Assembly (NCBI RefSeq): GCF_050624435.1 | Contig: NC_134535.1 | Span: 73,590,494-73,654,493, forward strand | Length of the DNA stretch: 64,000 nt | Reading direction: 5' to 3' | From: Tenrec ecaudatus | Lineage: Eukaryota; Chordata; Mammalia; Afrosoricida; Tenrecidae | Part shown: piece after piece, positions 20,891 to 31,735 of the stretch | How positions within the stretch are numbered: the first letter of the stretch is position 1 | Layout of the letters: each line of letters starts with the position of its first letter | Notes under the pieces: model-generated | Told to the model about the DNA's origin: nothing | Seen by the model: the letters and a program-made list of their open reading frames with translations, nothing else | Database searches by the model: none | Made by a program: the position numbers and the translations under genes

Positions 20891-21755
20891 AGAAAGAAGC
20901 TGGGTGTCAGTTTCCAATGTGGGGGATGTTCTCATGGAGGTCCTGTCAGGCTAAGTCTGTCCACTTTATTTCTTGTCCTTTAACGAATTCTGTGGTGCTA
21001 CCATGTTCTTGTTCAGATTCAGGAAGCGTATTCAGAAGTAGTGTGACATCCTCAGAGGGCAGCTTGTCTACCCACAGTGCATCGTTGAGCAAGTCCAAGA
21101 TCGTTCCATCTCTCTCCATCACGTGGCCCATCCTCCAGCAGAGTAGAGCTTGTCAGGATCAGGCCCTGGCCCTGGCCCACCGCTTCTGCCAAACCACAGC
21201 CTCTCTCCATGAACTCTTGAAATATGTCAAATGTGTTACTAAATAAGGTTCAAATCAGATTTTAATTTTCATACTTCATAGCTCTCTAAGCTTGCTCTGT
21301 GTAATATGGCAGTCACTAGACACAAAATTCATTTCTAGCTGCCTGCAGTCCCTCCCTCACCCCTCCCTCTTCAAAACCAATATCAGTGGATGGAATCTCT
21401 CTTGCTTTGAATCTTTCCTGCCTCTTCTTCCATCTCATCCCTCTGACTCTTCATTCCTCAGCCTTTCTCTTCCACTTTTTAAGCCCATGAGATTACATCA
21501 GGCCCATTCAGATAATCTCAGGAAATCTCCCTATTTAAAGCCTGTAACCTTAATTCCACCTGCAAAGTCTATTTCCCCAGGGAATTGAGCATATCCCCGG
21601 AACCCAGACATTAAGGTCTGGTCTGGACATCTTTGTAGGACCACTGTCCTGCCTCCCACAGCTTTTCCTTCCACATCTGTGCTACTTGCTCCATTCCACT
21701 TGCAGAGAGGTGAGGCTAATGACCAGCCCCTATTCAAGATGTCCCTCAATAAAAA
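20891..21755. other. No gene recognised
   Basis: Moderately GC-rich with several short open frames, none with motifs. I could not assign it to a repeat. Confidence 0.4.
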
Positions 21756-21756
21756 C

Positions 21757-21793
<37 letters not shown>

Positions 21794-21794
21794 A
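21756..21794. repeat. (AT)n microsatellite
   Basis: About 19 AT units with one GT interruption at about 21779. Confidence 0.95.
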
Positions 21795-21892
21795 ACCATG
21801 TATATGGTAACATTTGTCCTCAACAGTTTCTTTAGTCTTTTAGCTATTGTTCAATGACATCACTCTCAAAACTGTCATCGTAAAAAAAAAAA

Positions 21893-22086
21893 AACTGTCA
21901 TCGAGTCGATTCTGACCCATAGAAAACCTATAGGATTGGGTAGAACTGTCCCGGTATATTTCCAAAACTTTAACTCTTTAGAAGAGTAAAACACCTCCTT
22001 TCACCAATGGAGCAGCTGGTAGAATCAAACAGCTGACCTTGTGGTTAGCAGTCCAAAGCATAACCACCATGCCATAGAGGCTCCTC
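21893..22086 (-). repeat. AfroSINE
   Basis: CTGTCATCGAGTCGATTCTG, GGGTAGAACTGTCCCGG, AGCAGCTGGTAGAATCAAAC and the end TAGAGGCTCCTC. The poly(A) side at 21882-21892 is an A run followed by a repeated ACTGTCATCG. Confidence 0.9.
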
Positions 22087-22439
22087 TCCATAGTACCAGT
22101 AGCACTGAAACCCTAGACCCCAATCAGTGCTGTGCTTCAGCCTCACGGCGCTGCGCTGCTCCCAATGCTCAGGCCAGGCTGAGATGCTGCCTCGCCGCCT
22201 CCCCGCCTCCCCGCCTCCCCTTCTCCTTGAAGAAAAAAAAATGCATCAAGTTCTTTGCTTACTGGCTGGAAAAGATCGAATAAAATAGTTCACCCTAGGT
22301 TATTAAAAACCTAAGCAGTTAACCCTGCCTGAGAACTAAAAGATTTGTGAAACTTCTAAAATTTTATAGAAAAGATATTACTACTGATGTGTCTGGGCAG
22401 CAATGATGCTGGGTCCGGTGCTTCTTAAATGAGCTGAGG

Positions 22440-22590
22440 AGGTGGTGTGAGTTTTGCCTTGGGCTGCTAATCAAAAGGTTAGCAGTTAGAACCCACCAGC
22501 CACCCCAGGGTGGGTAAATGAGGCTTCCGACTCCCTGTGAAGAATTATAGCCTCGGGGGACTTGAGAGTAGCTCTTTAATGGCCTGGCAG
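22440..22590 (+). repeat. AfroSINE fragment
   Basis: TTGGGCTGCTAATCAAAAGG, TTAGCAGTTAGAACCCACCA and GAATTATAGCCTCGGGGGAC follow the sense order. The 5' edge and 3' tail are degenerate. Confidence 0.7.
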
Positions 22591-23234
22591 CCTCTGCTGG
22601 GTGAGCGGGGCAGCACTGAGCCACCTTGGCCCAACCAGCGGTTGTGCATCCACCTGTGCTGCAGAGCTTGGCCCGAGTAACCCAGCTGAGTCGGGGTATC
22701 CTCAGACGCACTCGGTTCAGCAATCCAGGTGGCACTGAGGAGGCTAAGAAACGGCTAGATTTGTCCTAACATTTGAAACTCAAAGAAGACAATTTCTCCC
22801 AGGTTCCTAAAAACAAAGGACTAAGTGGCCACCGCAGACACATCGTCTTATTTACCCATCCGTTGTCTCCTAGCATTTCATTCCTCAAAACGAGACACTC
22901 TCACCTGGCTTATATTTTTCACATCAAACATTCTCCTACCGCTGTGAATGACTTTAAATGGTAGAAGGCGGTTACTATATTATGCTGCCACTGTTGGACC
23001 AATCATGCCAGAGTACTAAAGAGAGGCATTGCAAAAGAAAAGAGGATTGCAGCCTGGGAGACCCATAGGGCCCTTCTACTGTCCTTCTGGGTAGCACCTA
23101 CCAGGGGACAATGAGTGCTCGGAGTGGTTGGAAGCTTCTGCCCACCTACAGCCCCTTTTTACCCAGCCCCACTGCTTAGCCTCAGGGGCTAGGAGTCGGG
23201 GCTCTGGCTTCTGGGAGCCTCACCTTTCCTGGTA
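22591..23234. other. No gene recognised
   Basis: Unique-looking DNA between a SINE and the solo LTR. No coding signal. Confidence 0.4.
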
Positions 23235-23240
23235 GGCCCG

Positions 23241-23724
23241 TGTCGGGAGCTGCGTGTCTCCCCACCCTGGATTTTAGCCATTGAATCTACTCTCGCCATA
23301 CAAACTGCCCAAAGGTTTTTCTGTCCTTTGTTCCCTTCCCGCCAGAGGGTGGCTGCCTTGACCCTTGCTAGGATTGGTGATCTTTCACTAGCAGCTGCTA
23401 TGCTCATTGGTCAATACATGTCTGATGGCATCTCCCCCCAGGCTCACCAGGAATGCTTCATTAGCATACTTACCTGTTTGATCACTTGCCCGCCATCCCT
23501 TCCTTGTTTGAAGATGCACAACTATTGGCTACCTCAGCTGTACCCTATTTTACATGTGACATAATGGTGCCAGCCCCTCGCTATTTAAACCTCTGCTCTC
23601 AACTCAATAAAACGAGGCTTGATCCGATTCCTGTCTTGCTTCCATCTCTCCGCCCCCTTGCCCATCTTCATTCCCAGTCCCTCTTTCAGGTGTCCACATT
23701 GATGATGTCCTGCTGGACAGGACA
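23241..23724 (+). mobile_element. Solo LTR, class II (ERV2/IAP-like) endogenous retrovirus
   Basis: It begins TGTCGGGAGCTGCG, a start typical of class II LTRs, and ends GGACAGGACA, giving TGTC..GACA termini. Promoter and polyadenylation signals sit in the expected order: CTATTTAAA at 23581-23589 and AATAAA at 23606-23611, then a pyrimidine-rich U5. The flanking hexamers GGCCCG (23235-23240) and GGCCGG (23725-23730) are a 6-bp target duplication with one mismatch; class II proviruses duplicate 6 bp. No primer-binding site or gag/pol sequence follows, so it is a solo LTR left by LTR-LTR recombination. Confidence 0.65.
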
Positions 23725-23730
23725 GGCCGG

Positions 23731-24092
23731 CAGCTCAGCACACCTGCTCCCTCAGTGCCCTAGACGTGCTGCTCACGGACAAACAAGGAGGAGCTTGGTG
23801 ACCGAGAAAGGCCCTTGGCCTAAACCTTCCTTAACTTTCTCCTTTCTAAGACAAATCTCCTCTAGGCACTTCCTCATAGCCTCCCTCACGTTGTAGAGAA
23901 ATAACCAAAGGCGTTGAGAATGATTCTCAGCATTGGCGATCTTTTAGTTTAAAACAAGTTAGCAGCCCATCTAAAATTGATTCACAAAATCAAGTATTCG
24001 GAGATTGAGTCCTGGCTTGCCTCAGGAGCACTCTTACAGCCATAAATACACACCCTTTTCTCCTCAACATGATGACCATAAAGAAGATTATA
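23731..24092. other. No gene recognised
   Basis: Short unique stretch between the solo LTR and an L1 insertion. Confidence 0.4.
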
Positions 24093-24105
24093 AAACAAAA
24101 TGCTT

Positions 24106-24410
24106 GGTGGGGGGGAGGGTGGGGAGAAAAACATCACAGGGTGGGATATATAGCCCACCCCCAGGGGATGGATAACAGAAATGTGGGTGAAGGGAGACAA
24201 CGGGACAGTGTAAGACACGAAATAAAAATAATTGACCAAGGATTCACCAGGGTAGGAGGGGGGTAAAGAGCTGATACCAAGGGCTCAAGTAGAAAACACG
24301 TTTTGGAAATGTTGATGGCAACATATGTACAGGGTGCTTAATACAATGGAATGATGGATTGTTATGAGATTTGTAAGAGCCCCCCCCCCCAATAAAATGA
24401 TTAAATAAAT
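24106..24410 (+). mobile_element. 5'-truncated L1 3' UTR insertion, copy D
   Basis: It ends with an expanded C run followed by AATAAAATGATT at 24391-24402. It is flanked by AAACAAAATGCTT (24093-24105) and AAACCAAATGCTT (24411-24423), a 13-bp duplication with one mismatch. The 305-bp insert covers only the last part of the UTR. Confidence 0.8.
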
Positions 24411-24609
24411 AAACCAAATGCTTTGTTGTTGATAGAACTCCATTTTGAAAACTCGAAGGTGCCCCCTTCGTTAAACTGTCTGCTTGGGCACCAGAGACAA
24501 GAAGGCAGGCCTCTTCAGGGCAGCTCTTGCTCACCTGGCGGAGGCTGGAGATACCACACGGTAACTTGGCTGTTTTGATTAGGGAGTGGGGAGAGCCCTG
24601 GGGGCAGAG

Positions 24610-24770
24610 GGGGTGATGTGGTGGGTGCGATCCTCAAGGTATGTGGCTTAAAACCCCCACAAGAAGAAGACTTTCTACTCATGGACACACTGCCAGTCTG
24701 CAGTCTCCCCATCCTATAGGATCCCTTTGCGTCAGGATTGCCTGGGTGGCAGTCAACTTGGGGTTTGGTT
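24610..24770 (+). repeat. AfroSINE, diverged
   Basis: TGGGTGCGATCCTCAAGGT, AAGAAGACTTTCTACTCATG and CCCATCCTATAGGATCCCTT follow the sense order with many changes. Confidence 0.5.
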
Positions 24771-25394
24771 GGTCGCTTTTGATTTGGAACTTTTTTGTTG
24801 TTTTTAACAAGTTCTGAAATACGAAACATTCTCTCTTCCACAAACCAGATTTTTATCACCTAGTAATGTGCGCAATGCACATTCTTCTTCAATCTTTCCG
24901 TCCGAGCTCTGAGTTCTCACTCCTCACCCAGGGGGTGTTGGGAGTTTGCTATGGGGGGGGGCGGGGAATTGGGGGGGCGGTGGCTAAAGCAGGTGGGAAA
25001 GCTACATGACTATCAAAGGATTACTATCAAAGGCAATTCTGCTAAATGGCCTAAAGAGATGTCAGAAGCAAAGATCGCCTCTCGTCAAAGCTTCAATAAT
25101 GTGTTAATATCTGTTTTGTCATCCTCTGTAAATTTTGCCTTTTTTACCTAATGTTGCAGGAATTTTTTTCCTTGAAAGAAAGTCCTCTCCCCCAAATTGT
25201 AAACGTTTTAGCGCCATAAAACTTGCATCCCAGCCTGTCCCCCCGCCCCACCCTCCCGGTCTGACCCCACCCAGCCCGCCCTCAGTGTGAACACTGCAAA
25301 AGTCAGAGGTCAGTTTAAAAAACGATGTCTGGTTCTGGGTAAGCTTCAGATTCCTCACCGGTCAACAGTAAGAATACCCATGTTTAAAGGTTAC

Positions 25395-25500
25395 TTTTGG
25401 CATGTGTACAAATGGGCTTGACACAATGAATGATTGTGTGGATTGTGATAAGAGATGTTAGAGCCCCTGATAAAAGTATTTAATTAAATTTTTTTAAAAG
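25395..25500 (+). repeat. L1 3' end, about 100 bp, copy E
   Basis: GTGTACAAATGGGCTTGACA, TGGATTGTGATAAGAGATG and TTAGAGCCCCTGATAAAAG are the last 100 bp of the L1 UTR, with AATAAA mutated to GATAAA. Confidence 0.7.
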
Positions 25501-25562
25501 ATTGTTTTTGAAGGTCAGAAATATGTCTGAAAAATGCCGCTCACCTGAGCTAATATGACCTA

Positions 25563-25755
25563 GCGCTTATGGTGGGCCGTGGGTTACACAGAGGGCAGTT
25601 ACAAGATCAGCAGTTTGAAACCACCTGGGAGAGATGGATGAAGCACTCTACTCCCTTAAAGGGTTCCAGCCTCGGATCCCACAGGGCAGTTCTCCTCTGT
25701 CCTGGGCGGTCACCAAGCATCAGCGTTGACTCACGGCACTGAGTCTGAGGGCTTA
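25563..25755 (+). repeat. AfroSINE
   Basis: TTACAAGATCAGCAGTTTGA, AACCACCTGGGAGAGATGG, GGCAGTTCTCCTCTGTCCTG and CAGCGTTGACTCACGGCA follow the sense order. Confidence 0.7.
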
Positions 25756-26379
25756 CGATTGGGATGCAGACATGTCAGACGCAAACCAGATTCATTCCAT
25801 GAGTGGCTCTGGCCCTTTGCCTTCTTTGCTGCCTCATCAAGCCCTTAGCAGCCTGGGGCTTTCAGTTGGAGCCTGCATGAAGCTTTAGGGCCCACTCCTG
25901 GGGGTTCTCACCCTGTCTCCTTCTCTGCAGCCACCCAAACTCTAGCTCAAAAGAGTGCTCCCCTTCCCTTCCCCACATATCCCCCCCACACCCCCGCATA
26001 CACACTCCAACTTCTCCCTGGATCTCTTTCATTGCTGTTGCCACTTCCGCTCTTTCTCACTTGGGGAAAAACATGCTTAACTGCTGCTTCTGCCATTCCA
26101 GCCACTTCCGGCGGATTTCCTGCTGCCCGTTGCTCCTCTAATACCCACTGAGCACCTGTCTATGTGCAGGACATCTTGTTAAACAAGGAAAATGCACCCC
26201 TTCCGCCTTCGCAAGCTTTGTCGCTGTTGTCCACTGCCACCGAGCCCACTCCAGCTGTATCTCAGCTAGCGACCACCTGTCTCTCACGGTTGTGGCACCC
26301 CGCTTCCGAGAAATGCCCTTGCTTTTGTTGGCCCTCTGCCTTACCAGACACGATGCCCTTTCTGCAGGCTGAGAGGAGG
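25756..26379. other. No gene recognised
   Basis: Moderately GC-rich sequence. CACTGAGCACCTGTCTATGT near 26146 recalls the 3' end of L2 elements, but the rest does not support a firm call. Confidence 0.4.
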
Positions 26380-26381
26380 TA

Positions 26382-26468
26382 CAAGGGGGCTTCAGAAAGT
26401 TGGGTGGGAGGGGAAAAATCCCATTATCTTTCATTCCATTTTCCCACAGACTTTCCGAAGCCCTCTTG
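26382..26468. mobile_element. Mariner-type MITE
   Basis: An 87-bp palindromic unit with arms CAAGGGGGCTTCAGAAAGT and ACTTTCCGAAGCCCTCTTG. It is preceded by TA (26380-26381) and followed by CA (26469-26470), as expected for a TA target with one mutation. Related copies are at 18930-19076 and 30555-30640. Confidence 0.75.
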
Positions 26469-26470
26469 CA

Positions 26471-27030
26471 AAAGGGACTCAGAGTAACAAAAGGATAGAG
26501 AATATGGCCCTTGCTGTTGAAGCCCAGAAAAGAAAATAGACAAGCATTGAGCTGGAAGCATCAGGGACGGCTGAAGGACAGGAAGAGTTGGGACTTGCTG
26601 TGGCCTCTGCCTTGCTTCTTTGGGAAACAGCTTTGAGATTTTTTTTCCCCCTTAAACCCGGAGGAGGACTTACCTTTGTCCTAGTTCTTGGGAGAAGCCA
26701 TTTGAGGGACACTCTGTTGACTCCCTACCCCAGAGGGTTGTGACTTCAGCAGGAGGGGGTGGGGAGGGGCTGGACTCTGCCAGCAAAACTATTACTTTTG
26801 TGTAAGACCTGAGTAGCCTGGAATCTCAAGGGTAATCTAGGATGGGGTGAACTCTGAACAGGGGAGAGAGCCCCACCGTGTAACTGATGAGGACTGCTGG
26901 GGTACGTTGGGGGGGCTGCAAAGGAGAGTGTTTAGAGGCCTCCTGGGTGACAGGAGCCACGAGGGAGCTTGTCCTTTGGGACACAAAGGCCCTTCTTCCT
27001 TCCTAAGCTCATATAAACATTTTTTTTCTC
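26471..27030. other. No gene recognised
   Basis: Unique-looking sequence with several short frames and no motifs. Confidence 0.4.
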
Positions 27031-27222
27031 AACTAACTACCATCAAGGCAATGCTGACTCAAGGCGACCCTAGAGGGCAGGGCAAAACTGCCACTGTAGG
27101 TTTCTGAGGTTAAAACTGCTTACAGGAGTAGAAACCGCATCTTTCTCTGGAGATGCGGCTGGTAATTTCAAACTGCTAACCTCAAGGTTATCAGCCCAAC
27201 ACATAACCCTACACCACCACAA
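27031..27222 (-). repeat. AfroSINE
   Basis: CTACCATCAAGGCAATGCTG, GAGGGCAGGGCAAAACTGCC, GCGGCTGGTAATTTCAAACT and GCTAACCTCAAGGTTATCAG follow the antisense order. Confidence 0.85.
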
Positions 27223-27689
27223 TTCCTCCAGCCTGGTATGAAGAAGTAACGGGACAGGTGGGGAGCTGAGGGATTTGCCAGCTGAAAGCTGGGCCAGTTC
27301 ACTGGAAAAGCCGCTGCCGAGAGAGCTGCTGGTTAAGACCTGGCTTGCAGAGACACTGAGCCCAATGGGAGCAGAGCAGCCCCTAAGCTGCCCCACTGGG
27401 GATGAGCTGGACCAGCAGGCCGCCAAGGAGAAGCCTGCCTATGGCGAGGCCTGCACTGCAGAGAGGGGGACCTCAGCATAGAAGGAAACTGCCGAGCGCA
27501 GGAGCTGGGCCTACCGATCACTGGAGGAGGCCGGAGGCACCGGCCGAGAAAGGCTGTAAGCTGGTCCAGTGGAGGCAGCCGCTACACAGCCGTTCAGCAC
27601 TGAGAGCTGTGCTGCTCCGAAGGGACGCTCTCTCCACTTCAGGAACCTTCCAGGCCTTGCTTAGCTTGACTAGAGAAATAAACCCAGCA

Positions 27690-27990
27690 ACACTCACATG
27701 AAGGGGTGCCGCCCCCACCACCAGTGGATTTTCTTCAAAGCTATGAATTTTATTTATTTTTTTTTTACAAAACAATCTTATCACCTTCCAAGCACTCTCC
27801 ATTACACTTAATACATTTGTCAAATCTGTGATTCCATTCTTGGAAACATTTTTCAAACTCTTCTGTTTGGATGGCTGACAGCACCTCCCTCGTTTTTTTC
27901 TTCGCCTCGTCTACACCATCAAGTCACTCTCCTTTCGTGTCCCTGTTCATTTGCAGGAACAAAAAGTCACACAGCAAAGTCAGATGAGTT
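27690..27990 (-). pseudogene. Mariner transposase C-terminal relic
   Basis: Minus-strand translation gives CDFFLFLQMNRD near 27975-27930, then EVLSAIQTEEFEKCFQEW, then HRFDKCIKCNGECLEGDK, ending near 27760. This is the C-terminal layout of DD34D mariner transposases: a (C)DFFLFP-type block holding the third catalytic Asp (codon 27966-27968 here), and a final 'W..RW.KCI...G.YFEGD' motif. One frameshift before CDFFLF and in-frame stops mean it is dead. The N-terminal helix-turn-helix and first two catalytic residues are absent. An AfroSINE tail abuts at about 28000. Confidence 0.7.
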
Positions 27991-27999
27991 TCCAATACA

Positions 28000-28112
28000 G
28001 CTCTCTACAGGGATGGAAAGCCGGTCCTTCTCCTACGGAGCGGCAGGAGTTTCAAACTGCTGACCTTGCAGTTAGCAGCCCAACTCCCTACCCCTAGGCC
28101 ACCAGGGCTCCT
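28000..28112 (-). repeat. AfroSINE, 5' half
   Basis: CTACGGAGCGGCAGGAGTTT, CAAACTGCTGACCTTGCAG and GGCCACCAGGGCTCCTG are near consensus. The 3' half is missing where the mariner relic begins. Confidence 0.85.
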
Positions 28113-28419
28113 GTCTGACATGTAAACTCCCGACTAAGTCACACTAAAAAGTAAATATATCGTCCATTCATTTCGAGTTGTACATTTCTTTGATCCAGGG
28201 AGAGGATAGAGCTCAGCATAGTAATTGAGAACCTGTCAGATAGCTTCGCCCCACTTCACCCAAAATTGTAAATTTGGATTTTCATGTTTGGGGTTTTCTT
28301 AAATATCCTGAAGGAAGCAGACAGACGGCTCCTGTGGATGCCATGCGAATGTTGCTGCTCTCCTTGCTCCACTCCGAGTCTCATCTGCTTGAAGGGTGGT
28401 AAGGAGAAGCCAACTGCTA

Positions 28420-28605
28420 GCTCCCTGATCAGGAGCTCTGGCAGCCGAGTTCAAGGCTACAGTTCAAAGCTCCCACCTGCTCTGCTGGGAAAAGGTGAGG
28501 CCGCCTACTTCTGTAAAGATTTAAAATCTCAGAAACTCAAAAGGACAGGTCTACTCTGTGCTACAGGGACACTGTGAGTCGGTGTTCAGTCCATGGCAGC
28601 AAATG
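28420..28605 (+). repeat. AfroSINE
   Basis: TTTAAAATCTCAGAAACTCA, GGTCTACTCTGTGCTACAGG and CACTGTGAGTCGGTGTTC are recognisable in sense. The 5' half is diverged. Confidence 0.7.
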
Positions 28606-30049
28606 GGAGGAACTCCCTGATGGGTATCTTTAATTGGACAATCCAAACCAGACGAGAAACAGTTTCCTGGGATGTCATGCCACCCCCGACCACAAGAGGG
28701 AAAAGTGAGAGCCGTTTGTGTTGAAACCCTCTGGCCACCAGATGGACCCCAAACACCAGTTTAAAAGGAATCCAGGACTCGGTTTAGAAGCGTAAAATCA
28801 GTGTCCCTTTATTCCCTCCTGCTGAAAAGTGAACTCTCTCCCACAGGTGGCCCGCAACTACCCAGCAACTGTGGGGACAGAGAGGAGCACCCCTAAGACC
28901 TAACCTAACCTCTGGCTAGGAGGGGTTCGAGCCCCAATAAAAGGACCAGAAACGTGTCCAAGAGTTTTTCACTTTTTTTTTTAGGTTTGTCTTGTGTTTG
29001 GATTTTTAAAAATAATAACAAAGATACAAGAGTAAAACCAAAATAATCCAACTGCTGCCATTGATTCTGAGTCCTGGTGACCCCACTAGGACAGAGAGCT
29101 TCCAAGGCAGCTGCAGGCTGTCCGTCCACTGTTGCCCATGAGCAGCCAAGTGCTCCTAAACAAACCCACAGCCCCTTGGAGGCAGGAAACCCCGACCATA
29201 CATATCAAATTCAATTCCTGAGAGCCTGCTGCTCTGCTCTTGGAGAAACAAGCAAGCGGAGAGGTGCTGTGAACAGAAGAACCCTGGTAGGAGACAGTTT
29301 TGCTGAGCCAAGAAAACAAATCCCAGGCCATGCCCTGCTTTGAATATCTAGAAGGTAATTAGCAGCCCTGTTGGCCAGCACCCAGTAGTTGGCTAACAGG
29401 CATGGGAGGGGGCTGGCTGGAAGGTTGGGAGGGGAGGTGGGGGGGTGGTGGGGGGCTGCAGAAAAGAAATCCTCCAAACCTGCCTGAAAGAAGTTGTTCC
29501 AACTTGCCCTGCTGTGAAGGGCAGCAAACTCAGGAGAGAGAGTTTGCATGCTGGCTCTGGACAGAGCTGTGGAATTTCTATTCTCCATAAATGCTTTCAG
29601 GTCTCCCCATTAAAGCTGGGTGGCAATCATTTACCTCAAGTGACAAACATCCTTTAGAACTATCATTCCCATCCAGATACTGGGGAGGGGGGTGGATAAA
29701 AACTGCCCCAGGACACAAGGTACAATAATTCAGAATTGCTTAGCTAGGGAAGCTGTCCAGGGAGCAGTGTTTTAAGTTCCTGGTCCCCAGATGGAAACTC
29801 ACAGGGCCTGCTTGTCTGCACCTGCAGGTGCTGCAGGTGCTGTTTCTCCTCAGCTAAACAAAACAAAACTGTTTATAGGGGCGGATTGTAAGAGGCCCCT
29901 ATAATTGGAATTGTCAGTCAAAAATAAATGTTCGGATCCAACCCACAAAATATGCGTGACCTTCACTGACTCCCCATCCCCCAGTCACAGCACCTATAAG
30001 TGGCCTTCACAACACTTTTGGCAGCTGCTCTTTGTTTTCTGGTTGACTG
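28606..30049. other. No gene recognised; weak SINE remnant
   Basis: ACTGCTGCCATTGATTCTGA and CCTGGTGACCCCACTAGGAC (29050-29090) may be the end of an antisense AfroSINE. A G-rich run lies at 29405-29460. CACCTGCAGGTGCTGCAGGT near 29820 is a short tandem E-box/PstI-like motif. No coding evidence. Confidence 0.4.
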
Positions 30050-30180
30050 AGAATCCCCACCCCTCTAGACCTGGGCTCACTGACAGCAGGGCCTCTGTGT
30101 GCCCTGCGCACCGCTTCATCCCCAGCTCTCCACAAAATGGCCCAAACGTGCCTTTAGTAACAGTGACTGAATGAAGAAAT
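30050..30180 (+). repeat. L2 LINE 3' end
   Basis: GGGCTCACTGACAGCAGGGC, CACCGCTTCATCCCCAGC and ACAGTGACTGAATGAAGAAA match the 'ctgtgagctc..agggcagggac..tatccccagc..tgaatgaat' layout of L2 tails. Confidence 0.55.
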
Positions 30181-30231
30181 GCGTGAAGAGAAAGCTTAGT
30201 GTCCTCCAAATGTGGCCAAAGGCAAAAGAGG

Positions 30232-30292
30232 GTGGAGGTGTGGGGAGGCGGTGCGGGGTGGCGGTGCAGGGAGGCGGTGCGGGGCGGCACGT
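30232..30292. repeat. G-rich tandem repeat (GGCGGTGC core)
   Basis: The core GGCGGTGCGGGG/GGCGGTGCAGGG is repeated three times on the plus strand with a final GGGGCGGCA. Several GG/GGG runs are spaced as in potential G-quadruplexes. Confidence 0.8.
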
Positions 30293-30554
30293 ACTTCCAG
30301 GCATGAAGAGCACTAGGAAGACTTGCTCCTTTCCGGTTTTTTTCAGTAGAGCCCAATTATAATGACTCTTCATTTCCCTGTGTTCTCCAAGAAGAGACCT
30401 AAGCCAATCACTGATACCAAAACACCGAGACGCGGAATTTCACTGTGGAGCTGCCAGCCTTTAGGAGCTATGTCCTCGTTCTGCTTTCTTCTTAGCTGGC
30501 TCTGCTGACGAAAGCCAAGTCCTCCCCTAACTGAACCTCATCACAGTACGGCCA

Positions 30555-30640
30555 TCAGGACCAGGGGCTTGAAGATAACAAGTCTGCCATCTTTTCATCC
30601 CATGTTTGCCATGAACTTTTGGAAGCCCCCTCACGTACCA
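30555..30640. mobile_element. Mariner-type MITE
   Basis: CCAGGGGCTTGAAGATAAC at the left and GAACTTTTGGAAGCCCCCTC at the right, about 80 bp overall, match the elements at 26382 and 18930. Confidence 0.6.
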
Positions 30641-31620
30641 TAAAGAACCGGGCTGGCAAGTGAGCTAGTCCTGCAGTTGAGTCCCCACTTAACCCCTTAC
30701 AGCCCTGGGAGCGTCCCTTTCCCACCTAATAATGCTCCACCTCCCAGGGCTGTGTGCTGGCCAGGGGATGGGCCCTCTGGATGCTTCCGTTCCCCTGCTC
30801 CTGCCACCAGCCGAGAGTCACTGAGACCCCAAGACAGAGGCCTCGGCCTTAGTGACACTGCCCAGCTCTTGTCTGCATCACCTCAACCCCACCTGCTCTC
30901 CCGTCTTTCTTTTCACACACTCCGTGGACCTCCACAGCTGGCTCACTTGCGCTCTCTCCCTCCGTCCCTACCTCAATTGCTGCTCCTTCCATACCCAGCT
31001 CCCCACACCCACCCTCACAGTCTCACAAAGTGTTAGTAGCAGCTTTTCACTCTATTGCTCAATAGACCAAGTGTCCAAGGACCAAGGAGGAGGAGCGTGC
31101 TGTAGAGGTTAGTGTTTTCCTGATTTTGTCAACAACGGGCCACAGGGTAAAGTGCACGCAAACAGCACACAGCCACACACGTTGGAGAAAACAGGAGGGG
31201 AGTCTTTAATACTCAAATACTCTTTAACAAATCCATCAGGAGATTCCATTAAGAAGAAGTAAATTATCCCCCAGAACGCTGAGAAATAGAAACAGAAAAA
31301 GAAATGTGAAAAGCCCCTAGCTCTGTGAGCTGGTGCTCTGGTTCACACATAATTCAGACAAACCAGAAGAATGAGACATCATTTTCAGGCGTCAGGTTAA
31401 GGGAAACGAAAACGGAGTACGGAGAAGCAGGCACCGTCAGGCACCGTCGGCCCCTCTGTGGAGTATCACTGGGTTCTTCACAACATCTGTGGAAAACGTA
31501 CAAAATCCAACTGCATTAAGTCAGCACCTGTTCCTCAAAAGCCACTGGTTACAAAATGAAATGATAGTCAACAGGTTGGAAAAGAGATTTCCAAAACATT
31601 TAACAGGCAACAGACTCAAA
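30641..31620. other. No gene recognised
   Basis: GC-rich first half (30670-31020) with several overlapping open frames and no motifs. The second half is A-rich. I see nothing assignable. Confidence 0.4.
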
Positions 31621-31624
31621 AACT

Positions 31625-31735
31625 CAAACCCACAGCCCTCGAGTCAATTCCCAGTGACCCTAAAGGGCAGGGTAGAACTGTCCCTGGGTTTCCTGGGACT
31701 GTAACTGGTATTTACAGGAGTCGAAAAACCCTTCT
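31625..31735 (-). repeat. AfroSINE, 3' half
   Basis: CAGCCCTCGAGTCAATTCCC, AAGGGCAGGGTAGAACTGTC and GGGACTGTAACTGGTATTTA are diagnostic. The B-box half is absent. Confidence 0.8.

Noticed and set aside
27690-27990. Mariner relic as a functional or domesticated transposase
   Set aside because: In-frame stops, a frameshift and absence of the N-terminal DNA-binding domain and the first two catalytic residues rule out function.
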